Assembly (NCBI GenBank): GCA_947311845.1
Contig: CAMZMU010000049.1
Span: 2,725,368 to 2,789,367 of the forward strand
Reading direction: 5' to 3'
Source of the DNA: Poa pratensis
Taxonomy: Eukaryota; Streptophyta; Magnoliopsida; Poales; Poaceae
Length of the DNA: 64,000 bases
Shown here: piece by piece, positions 55,481 through 64,000 of the stretch
Numbering within the stretch: position 1 is the first letter of the stretch
Layout: each line of letters opens with the position of its first letter
Position numbers and translations under genes: made by a program
The notes under the pieces: model-generated
Seen by the model: the letters and a program-made list of their open reading frames with translations, nothing else
The model's database searches: none
What the model was told of the DNA's origin: nothing

Positions 55481-55840
55481 GTCGTGACGTGCCGACACAC
55501 TCGATCTGTCATATCTCCCGAAGCAAGCTAGACCATTTTTGCAAACGAAAAGAAGGATAAGATGTCTTCTTTCCGGGCGAATACGAATTAATGAGTTGGG
55601 ACGTGGCGAGAGGGACGCTCCTTTCTATGGGTAGTCGGCAGCCGGCGATTCGTACTTTATGAGCTAGCTATAGCTAGTCGGCAGTCACCTGCCCATCCAC
55701 TCATGAGAGCACAGCTGGTGCTTTGTCCACCCTTCGAATGGCCTATAAATAGTGCCTCGGTCTGCACTTGCCTCACTCACACAACCAAGGCAAATAAACA
55801 GCAGAGCTACTAGATTTCCGAGTGACAAGTTCAGCGCAAG
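55481..55840 (+). promoter_or_regulatory. Promoter of dehydrin 4
   Basis: The fused box is GACGTGCCGAC (the G-box has lost its first base; GCCGAC at 55491-55496). ACGTGGC is at 55601-55607, GTCGGC at 55634-55639 and 55677-55682, and TATAAATA at 55744-55751. The proximal promoter is free of insertions, so transcription may continue even though the reading frame is broken. Confidence 0.75.
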
Positions 55841-56811
55841 ATGGAGCACCAGGGGCACACGGCGAGAAGGGCCTCGTGGAGAAGATCAAGGAGAAGCTCC
55901 CCGGTGGCCACGCCGACCACCAGCAGACCGGTGGCAACTACGGGCAGCAGGGACACACCGGCACGGCGGCGACGCATGGAGCCCCCGTCACCGGCGGCAC
56001 CTATGGGCAGCAGGGACATGCCGTCACGGGGACGCATGGCACCCCGGCCACCGGCGGCACCTACGGGCAGCAGGGACACACCGGAGTGACGGGCACTGGG
56101 ACGCACGGGACCGGCGAGAAGAAAGGCGCCATGGATAACATCAAGGAGAAGCTCCCCGGTGGCCACGGTGGTGACCACCAGCAGACCGGTGGCACCTATG
56201 GGCAGCAGGGACACACCGGCACGGCGACGCACGGCACCCCGGCCACCGGCCGCACCGACGGGCAGCAGGGACACACCGGAGTGACCGGCACGGGGACGCA
56301 CGGCACCGGCGAGAAGAAGGGCGTTATGGAGAACGTCATGGAGAAGCTCCCCGGGGGCCACGGCGATCACCAGCAGACCGGCGGCACCTACGCGCAGCCG
56401 GGACACACCGGCGTGATCGGCACTGAGACGCACGACACCGGTGAGAAGAAGGGTGTCATGGAGAAGCTCGCCGGGGGCCACGGTGACCACCAGCAGACCG
56501 CCGGCACCTACGGGCAACAAGGACACACCGGAGTGACTGGCACCGGGACGCACGGCACCGGCGAGAAGAAGGGTGTCACGGAGAACATCAAGGAGAAGAT
56601 CCCCGGTGGCCATGGTGAGCACCAGCACACCGGAGGCGCCTACGGGCAACATGGACACACTGACACGGTGACGCATGGCACCACAGCCACCGGCGGCACC
56701 AACGGGAAGCAGGGACACACTGGAACGACTGGCACTGGGACACATGACGTCACCGGTGAGAAGAAGAGCATCATGGACAAGATCAAGGACAAGCTGCCTG
56801 GACAGCACTAA
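55841..56811 (+). pseudogene. Kn-type dehydrin 4, longest copy, frameshifted right after the start codon
   Basis: The ATG at 55841 lies in the same context as in the paralogues and encodes MEHQGH. Then the segment corresponding to GGCACCGGCGAGAAGAAG is shortened by a number of bases not divisible by three, so the ATG frame leaves the dehydrin frame and stops at 56089. The dehydrin frame itself is open to 56811, about 320 codons, with K-segments [44 protein letters not shown], a short [26 protein letters not shown] and [15 protein letters not shown], and many GGTYGQQGH phi segments. It is the copy closest to CS66-class size. The first in-frame ATG is at 56131 and would give about 226 residues without the first K-segment. 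With no other stop in about 970 bases, the break is young or a base-call error. Confidence 0.85.
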
Positions 56812-57208
56812 GCCTGGTGTGCCCGCGCCCGCTGCCTTTGCAGAATAATAATAGATGGTGAACTTCCACCGTACATCCATTAACTTTAACTGAGTCTAGT
56901 TCAGCTAGCTCACTTGGTCGTTGAAGGAGCGAATTCATCTAGGTTGAAGCTTTCACATGTGTGGAGAGTTTTCGTTTGCTTACGGTTTGTATACTTTTGA
57001 TGTACGAATTTCCTTATGGTTCAACCCGTGTATGTATGCTATGGCATCTAATATATAAAAGCAAAATGTTATGTTTGCAACTTTGTTCTTATCAATTCTC
57101 TTATTATACTTGCTCCAAGTACCTGTGATTTCGTACATTACTGTAGTTGTTTCAGCTGAAAAAAGTTGGTGCATGCGTGGTTCCGAGTACAAGTTTACAA
57201 CAATCTAG
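56812..57208 (+). repeat. 3' UTR and flank of dehydrin 4
   Basis: This holds AATAATAATAG (polyadenylation context, about 56844-56854), the CTCACTTGGTCGTTG landmark and the TCTTATTATACTTGCTCC stretch. It stops near 57208. The next array landmark (GAAACAAACCCACATG) appears only at about 60369. Confidence 0.8.
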
Positions 57209-57785
57209 GAGGTTGACCCGAGCATTTGCGCGCCTAAATTTACTATGTTATTTTTTTGTGACAAATTTCGGCTCGATCTTATTTAAATCTACATTAGCAT
57301 TGATATATCGATTAGACAGAAATAAGAAAACTCTTTATCTCATGAAACTTGATTAAACTTATTAGATTATTGGTAAGACTTTTGATGTGATAGAGGAACA
57401 TCCAGATAGGGTATTGTGATGGAAAACAGACATTTTCATCTAATTTCTAGATTTCCCCTTCAACCTGCTATCCCCTAGTGTCTATCATTTCACCGTTATT
57501 TATTGGAGAAAAATTCCATCAAGAAAAAATAAACCCGAATATTGATGTTGTATAGTAAACCATGTATTCTCTTCCTCTACACGTCTGCCAGCATTACAAC
57601 GCCGTATCATCACTCATTCTTCCAAACATGCTCATGCAATTTTGATTAGTAAATACTTTTGTCTAAAATTTGGTAAAAGAATATCTCTCACTCGCTCAAG
57701 TTGCAGTTCTTTTGGGAATTTAGGTCAATATCATTTAGGCTGCTTACGGCCTGCCGAGTCAAACCATATATTTCATAAACACTAC

Positions 57786-58829
57786 TCACTACTGGAAAAT
57801 GCGATTGTGCCGACATCTTTTTCCGAGTGTCAACATGGACACACGGCAAAGATATGTATATTACGAGTATTTTAAAATTGTACTTGGCACACTGAAAAAT
57901 TCTCGGTAAACGGCTTTGTATACTGTTGGATAATTAGACAATAATTTCATGATTAATTCTAGAATATTAAACATGACAACAACAGCTACTAACATGTGAA
58001 ATACGAACACACTAGACGTACTAATCAACATGAACAGTAACAGCAACATATACGTCAACATATCCATAGTAAACACGCAGTTCGGAATACGTTGCACTTA
58101 CCGAACGTTTGTAGTGGAAGCAGTTGTCGATGCAGACAGGTTCACCGCGCCCAAAGCAGCAGTGATGTTGTTGACGATGACGTTGGTGAAGACGGGTCGA
58201 AAAAGACGACGTCTGTGGAGACGATCCGCAGCTCCGGCTGGTAGACGACCCGAACCTAATTCGCCCTCTCCCGTACAGGATCACAAAGGCGACTGGTTCC
58301 GGCGTCCTGCTCTCCCAACCTCCGGTGCACGCCGTGTTCGGGATGGAGTAGACTACGGTGGCGACGCAAGGCACAAGGGTTGGCAAAACCTAGATTGGTT
58401 CGGTGGAGCGACCCGACCTGGCAATATAGACATCGGCTCGGCTCATTCCCGCAACCCGCGGCGCGGCGCGTCGTGACGAGATGAGCGAGCGGCGTCGGAG
58501 GAGGAGGAGTGCGCGAGAGAGAGTCTTCTGTTCTCACAAGCACACCAAGTAGCACAACACTCCACCTTATAATGTGGTGCAACTCTCCTTCAACTTTCCA
58601 TGTGGGACTAAACTTTAGCACCGCCCACCACTTGCCATACACATGGGCCATTTGAGATTTCAGAATTTGTCTATTTGGGCTGCCCCATATTGGGCCCAAA
58701 TTCTAACATATACCGAGTGTTCATAAAACAAACTCGGCAAATACAACATCCTCAGCAATCGCCGCAAAAGGCACTCGGCAAACCGCCAAACTCGGCAAAA
58801 AAAAAAGCCATGCGTCCTCTTTCAGTAGG
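57786..58829. mobile_element. CACTA element (CCGAGTG-repeat type), interrupted by a solo LTR
   Basis: It starts CACTACTGGAAAATGCG and ends near CCTCTTTCAGTAG, where the last TG is lost. Subterminal repeats of the TTGCCGAGTGT/ACACTCGGCAA kind lie on both sides. Without the LTR the element is only about 260 bp. Similar motifs at 58850-58985 may belong to a second, older element. Confidence 0.65.
57924..58708 (-). mobile_element. Solo LTR with 5-bp target duplication
   Basis: On the minus strand it begins TGTTAGAATTTGGGCCC and ends TTATCCAACA (TG...CA). It is flanked by TATAC (57919-57923 and 58709-58713). It has no internal domain, so recombination between two LTRs probably removed the body. 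The frames inside have no recognisable product. Confidence 0.85.
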
Positions 58830-59782
58830 GCTAAAAGCTCCGTGACGGAACTCGATTCTTTGCCGAGTGTCTAAACATAAGACACTTGGCAAACTTTACG
58901 CGTGATTTTTTTTTGGATTTTGCCTCCATTTTCTGAAATGTTTGCCTAGTGCATTTTAGATGATTCTCGGCAAACTTTGTTGCCCCGAATGGTTATCGAA
59001 TGAAAAGTTACCACCATGATGATGTTATACTTATCAGGGTGTTGAGTGAAAGTTACCACTGTTGTGGTGATGTCTTTACCAATATGTTGAATAAATAGTT
59101 ATGAACAACACATTGATAAACTGGCAACTACTTATGATTAACCGGTAACTCACATGCTTGCAGCTTGGTTATTTTTTAGATCCAAAAATATCACCGATAG
59201 ATCCAGCCGAGATAAGTTCTTAAAGCCGGTAACAACGTGTGAACAATATGGTATCCCACGCAATGTTGGATGATAACATATGGGCTAGGAAAAAATCACC
59301 AATACATTTTTAAATAACTTTTAGTTTTGAACAAGGTTAACTACCTATGATTAGCCTGGTAATTTACTTTTTACCCAAAATAAAGAGTAGTCGGAACATA
59401 TCAACATGGATTTAGTTTCGAAGATATCGTCGTGGCCATTTTAGTGGTGATCGGATCTCAAATTGGATTTATCGTTTGAGAGATAAAACATTTTAATTTT
59501 TTGAAATACAAGTGAATCTTCGCTGACATCGTCAATTTCGTCATATATGTTGCCTGCATGGAGTAAAATGGAACGTGGCACAAGCTCGTGCACCCACGAA
59601 AGGAGCTAATTACTCGTAGGCCAGCGCTAGGCGCAAGTCACCCTAAAAAGGGCCAATCTAGGCCATTTTAAAAAATAAACATTTTTCGAATATGAAACAT
59701 TTAAAAAAATGTTCAGATTTAAAAAAATGTTCAATTTTGAAAAGGTTCAAATTTTGAAAAATGTTCAGATTTTAAAAAAATA
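58830..59782. other. No gene recognised
   Basis: CACTA-like motifs (GCCGAGTGTC, CTCGGCAAAC) at 58855-58985, then AT-rich sequence. GTTACCAC/TGGTAACT motifs recur around 59010-59370. Confidence 0.45.
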
Positions 59783-59905
59783 CTCCCTCCGTCCAAAAAT
59801 AAGTGTCTCAAGTTTGCTCAAAAGTGGAGGTATATAGACATGTTTCATGTATAGATACATCAACTTTTTGTCAAAATTGAGACACTTATTTTTGGACGGA
59901 AGGAG
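59783..59905. mobile_element. Stowaway-type MITE
   Basis: This 123-bp element has ends CTCCCTCCGTCCAAAAATAA and TTATTTTTGGACGGAAGGAG, and TA on both sides (59781-59782 and 59906-59907). It is the same family as 5026-5147. Confidence 0.94.
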
Positions 59906-60383
59906 TATTTAGTTAAAAAAGAAAATAAAAACCAAAAAAAGAAACAGGAAAAAAGAAAAAGAAAGAAACAACAAAAAAAAACGACGAAGAAACACAAAAA
60001 AACGGAAAAGGGAAACGAACCTGATGTAGATGGGCCGGCCCATGGGGCGGATCGCTGTGGGCGAGTCTGTAATCTGGCTAACGACAGCACGTGCACATAC
60101 ATGTGGGCCGTGACCGTGAGCACGTATCGATGCATGTATGGCCTAACTTGCACGTCCCGCCTGCATGCATAGCAAACTTCCCTGTAAATATCAAAACGGA
60201 TCGACTATTTGCAAGCGATCAAACACTGAAAATGTTCTGTACTTTACCTTTTATACGTATAACGTTCTAAGAATAGTAAATTCTTTTATTTAAATTTCGC
60301 GTTGGATTGGAAACAGTTTCTGTTTCTGTTTTTCCTCCCACGTACAAATGTAGAACATGCAGATGCACCGAAACAAACCCACA

Positions 60384-62659
60384 TGCTCATGTCTCCGCGA
60401 TCTCGCTCTCCTGCGGCCAGATGATGGCAATGGGGCTCGTCACCTTGTGCGTGTCATCGCTCCACTCAATCGACCCGAACGTGTATGCCTTTTTGATGCT
60501 CGCCGTCGCTGGCACCGCGAAGGTGACCTGGTACTGTATCTTCTGCGTCGTGCTGAACCGCAGCTTCAGCGGCTTCACGGTGACGCGCACGCCGTTGGGG
60601 CTGCTGACCACGGCTCGGTAAGTGGCATCCACATTGCTGTCGACGTTGCACACAAGGCGACGCTACGTGATGGTCTCGTTGCGCGGGGTGAGCACCGCCG
60701 TTAAGGCCGGGTAGTTGTGGTCTCCCACGGAGGAGGAACCCGAGCAGTTGGTCCGCGACCCGTCCTCTCTCGTGAAGAAAATGGCAACATCCTCGGCGGT
60801 GTACCCGAGGCCGCACAGGAAGTCGATGTAGTCCTCGGTGCCGGCGTCGTACACAAGGCCTGGGTCCATGGCGCGGTTGGGGTCCACGTGGCCTGCCCCA
60901 CACGCGAATGGCGTGGACTCCTTGCCGGTGGCCATGTCCCCGATGATGTGGCCGGCACTGTCCACGTTGTATGCGGTGGTCATCAGCGCGGACTTGATCG
61001 CGGCTGGACTCCACTCCGGCCTTGCTTGTCGGAGCAGCGCCGCGATGCCGCTCACGTGCGGGCACGACATGGACGTGCCCGATACTATATTGTAGTGCAC
61101 TCGTCTTGTGTCGCTGTCGAGGCCCGAGGGCGAGGCGGCGCCGGTCCAGGCGGCGAGGATCTCCACGCCGGGGGCTGTGACGTCCGGCTTTAGTATCTCC
61201 GGCGCATGGAGGTTGGGGCCACGGCTCGAGAAGGATGCCATTCGAGGGGAAGGAGGCAGTGCGCCTCCGATGACCGTGCCTTGGAACACGATCGTCGCGA
61301 CCGGGGTTGTAGTACTGTTGCTTATGTACGACTTGATCCTTTTTGCAGCGGCAAATGTCACGGTCGTGGCAGGGAATGTGTGGGGGTTGCCAACGACCAG
61401 TTCGCCAAACTCTTTGGTGGTCGTAAGGATTGCTCCGACGCCACCGGCGAGTTTGATAGCCTCTCCTTGTGCACCATTCAAGCCTTCAAGGTCGCACAAA
61501 ATAATTTTTCCAGCAACCAAGCTGGCGTTCAGCTTCCCGGCTTCGTGTCCCGGTTGCGCCAAGCGGCGGCCCGACGTAGAGAGAAGCGCCTGAAAAGGCA
61601 TCGCCATTGCCGAGAACGACGTCCGCTGGAAAACGGCGGTTGATAGTGGACGCCCGACGGTCAAGAACCACGGTGATATGTTGTTGGCGGTTGACTCAAC
61701 GGGGCCGGAGTTCCCCGCAGAGACAGAGACAATGATGCCCTTGCGACAGCCTTGAAGGCGCCCACGGCTGTGGTGTCCAAATGAAACGGCTCCGCCCAGC
61801 TAGCATAGCTAAACAAAAGCGAAGATAAAGTCCACCCCATCGACGATGGCCTCGTCAAACGCCGCGAGGATGTCAGAGCTTGCGCACCCATATTTTCAGC
61901 ACATTGTAGGAGGCAACGCACACGCCCGGGCCATGCCGACGGCGCTCCCTCTTGCGTAGCCGTAGAAATATGCGTCCGGGACGGAAGAGCTGGAGTCGGC
62001 GGAGGCGATGTGCGTGTCATGGTCAAGGGTTTCGAGCGGCGACCTGACCTCCTCCATCTTGTTCATCAGGCCTCCAATATCAACCTCATACCCCTCGTAG
62101 AAGACCTTGGAGCCGACGAGCTTGCGCTTGTAGTAGGCGGATATGTTGAACGATGGAGCCGATACGCAGCCACCGTGGAACTTGTTGGGCGGCGGCGGCA
62201 CCAACGGGTCCACCGCGAACGCCGCGTGGTCGAAGGGGTACACGCCGGTGTCGAGGACGCCGATGACGACGTCTGTCGCGCCGTTGGACTCTGCCTGCAA
62301 GCCCGGCGATGCCTACAGGTCGAGGAAGGTAGGTGTGAGCATGGTGTGCAGCTTCTTTATCACGTCGGGCACGACGGCGAGCATAGAGCGCTGGACCACG
62401 AGGTGTGCGGTCTGGCGTGCCGCGAAGCCCGTCGGGGCGTGGAGTAGGTGTAGAGCAGCCGCGGCGCCGGGAGGGACATGTCCACCGGTATGTGGTCACG
62501 CCGGAAGGAGGCGTACGCCCAGGAAGCGAGCCGGCCGCCACGGCGCGGCGGCGGCGGCGCGTGTGCCTGAGCGACGTGCACGATGTAGGCGGATGACTTG
62601 GCCGCACACACCCAGGAGCTCTCAATCAGAACGGATTCCAACGCATCAACGACCTCCAA
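60384..62659 (-). pseudogene. Subtilisin-like serine protease (plant subtilase) pseudogene
   Basis: Minus-strand pieces line up as a plant subtilase of about 740 residues: inhibitor I9 propeptide (AYIVHVAQAHAPPPP, DHIPVDMSLPAPRLLYTY), catalytic Asp (VIGVLDTGVYPFDHA), a His region (LDHDTHIAS, where HGT has become HDT), the oxyanion Asn (SVSAGNSGPVES), a PA domain (GKIILCDLEGLNGAQGEA), catalytic Ser (VSGTSMSCPHVSGIAALL) and the fibronectin-III-like end (NGVRVTVKPLKLRF). It is broken by shifts near 62450, 62300, 61900-62030 and 61650, and by a TAG near 60664. The family acts in the apoplast or cell wall; a signal peptide is not evident. The last bases overlap an array landmark (see findings). 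Confidence 0.88.
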
Positions 62660-63356
62660 GGTCGGGTTGACGATTCAGACTCAGATACCGCCAAGTTAAT
62701 TCAGTTCAGGCCAGACACACAGACCGAGCCGGGAAGGCCTTATCCCGCGTGAAGACTTACACACATCGTACATGAGTGTACTGCCTTCTCAGTTCTTTCT
62801 TTTAACTAAGTCGGGAAGACCTCATCCCCCGTGGCGACCTACTGCGGGGGGCACCAACGACCAATTCTGGTCTCACGGTCAACAAAAAGACACACTACTC
62901 CATCTGGTCGGAGGCACATCATCTAGGAGGCTTCCCTCCGCCAGAAGACCTTCTTAGGTCACAAAAGGTAAACATGCTTCGATAATTGCCCCTCTTGCGT
63001 TACTACTAATCTCTTGCAGGACAGGGACCACGCCGAGACCTAACATCCAGGTCCAGTACAACTTCGAGACCTATCATGCAGGTCCAGGACACCCTTGAAG
63101 ACCCTTCTACCGGGTCAGGAAGAACCAGGCGAGCACTCTCCTCCAGGTCGTCAACGCCCTCATACCTGCCATTCGGGTCAATAAACTCATCGAGCCCATC
63201 AGACAAGGTCTATCCAGGAGCACGGCGACTTCATCAAGCATGTCAAGGACGTTGGCCGCCTCATTAAAGGCACTAATAGGGGCTTTTTGGAGATAAGTAG
63301 GTTTAGTCCATAGTCATATGGACCTACACCACTTTCAGTCCACGATGTTCAAAGAC
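62660..63356. other. Unidentified repetitive-looking sequence
   Basis: Repeated phrases such as CGGGAAG(G/A)CCT.ATCCC(G/C)CGTG (about 62730 and 62815) and CCAGGTCCAG suggest a transposon internal region. No protein was recognised. Confidence 0.4.
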
Positions 63357-64000
63357 TGTTGGGATTCGTGTACGGAAAACAAAAAAATCGATCTACGCAA
63401 ACTACCCAAGATAAATATATGAAGGTGTTGTAAAGGGATTTGTTCTAGACGATCATACCGACAACCGGTAGCGGAAGTAGATTGTCGATAAAGCCTGTAG
63501 CAGACCCCTCGCAGCTAGATCTCCTCGCTACAATGGATCAAATGCATCATCCCTCCACCGGTATCCATGCGTACAGTTTCTCCAATCCGTTAGCGTCCTG
63601 CCGTCCAGAGTGTCACACCAACGGTGAGAGAGGAACAGCCTTTCGGCGTATGTGGATAATAGATTAGATAGAGAGAGATTTTTCTCAACGCATGAACTTG
63701 GGGTCAACGGGTGCAAGTCAAGGGGGGGGGGGGGGGTTGCCCCTTGCTTTATATAGGAGGGAGGGGAGGGGGTGCGGCCAGGGAAGGAATCCCCTTGGTC
63801 GCCGCCGCCGCCTCCTTTTATATGGCATTGTGTGGGGTCGGCCCCCGAGTCCTAGCCCTAGCCGAATTGCCCTTGGGCCTTTGCCTTGGCCCCCCAAGTA
63901 AAGTGGGGGACAGCCCAAAGGGCGCTAGTGGGCCAGCCTAGGTTGGCCTGGGAGCCCCATGCGGCGACCCCCTTTTGAGCTCTAGCCACAAGGCAGCCCA
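63357..64000 (+). mobile_element. LTR-like sequence running off the window
   Basis: It starts TGTTGGGATTCGTGTACGG and has a pyrimidine/purine composition, a CTTTATATAGGAGGGAGG segment (TATA-like) near 63748 and a 14-base G run (63721-63734). The pattern is reminiscent of common Triticeae LTRs starting TGTTGGGGAACG. The right end lies outside the window, so the call is tentative. Confidence 0.5.

Noticed and set aside
55822..56811. 329-codon frame beginning with GTG as an intact dehydrin 4
   Set aside because: GTG is not a normal start in plant nuclear genes and the same bases are untranslated leader in the paralogues; the real ATG at 55841 is out of frame.

Overview
The window looks like nuclear DNA of a Triticeae grass (wheat, Aegilops, barley or rye group). 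The protein-coding signal is dominated by glycine/histidine/threonine-rich Kn dehydrins of the cold-induced WCS120/CS66/DHN5 type. The rest is dense grass transposable elements: CACTA, PIF/Harbinger, hAT, Helitron-like, Stowaway MITEs, an Au-type SINE, LTR elements and a retro-insertion. Genome or species assignment is inference; no alignment was run.

The backbone is a tandem dehydrin array. Four copies are present: 2144-2482, 13361-13972, 22322-22657 and 55841-56811, all on +. The first 240 bases match the 3' flank of the other copies, so a fifth copy almost certainly ends just before position 1. Each copy has the same upstream block: a spacer, a tRNA-derived SINE on the minus strand, a G-box fused to a CRT/DRE (CACGTGCCGAC), an ABRE-like ACGTGGC, one or more GCTAGTCGGCAG (CRT/DRE) boxes and a TATA box. 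The compact unit (1 to about 2575) is about 2.5 kb. The other units have grown to about 11, 9 and 34 kb by nested insertions.

Layout. 1-2575: 3' flank of the outside copy and dehydrin unit 1. 2576-11228: gene-1 3' flank, MITEs, an F-box pseudogene, an acidic unknown gene split by a small CACTA, a Harbinger ORF1 remnant and a 1.7-kb CACTA. 11229-14301: dehydrin unit 2, with an 833-bp insertion directly upstream of its core promoter. 14305-16698: a Harbinger element carrying only ORF1, with a matching empty site near position 233. 16699-23081: unit 3, with CACTA insertions in its SINE and a Helitron-like insertion in its promoter. 23082-33500: a second 3' flank, a 3.3-kb inverted-repeat element with 177-bp tandem repeats, a CACTA transposase fragment, a gypsy-type element and a decayed reverse transcriptase. 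33500-55840: unit 4, whose SINE is split by about 18.4 kb of nested sequence (hAT-like elements, a CC-NBS fragment cut at the P-loop, an HMA/HIPP fragment, a retro-insertion, a receptor-like kinase with one frameshift, a Harbinger transposase remnant, a hairpin minisatellite) and again by a 2.7-kb Helitron-like element. 55841-64000: the frameshifted dehydrin 4, a CACTA with a solo LTR inside it, a subtilisin-like protease pseudogene and an LTR fragment.

Functionally, the only plausibly working genes are dehydrins 1-3, which would act as cold/drought-induced membrane and protein protectants under CBF/DREB and ABA control. The most informative biology is how each copy's promoter and start codon were altered differently by insertions and indels.
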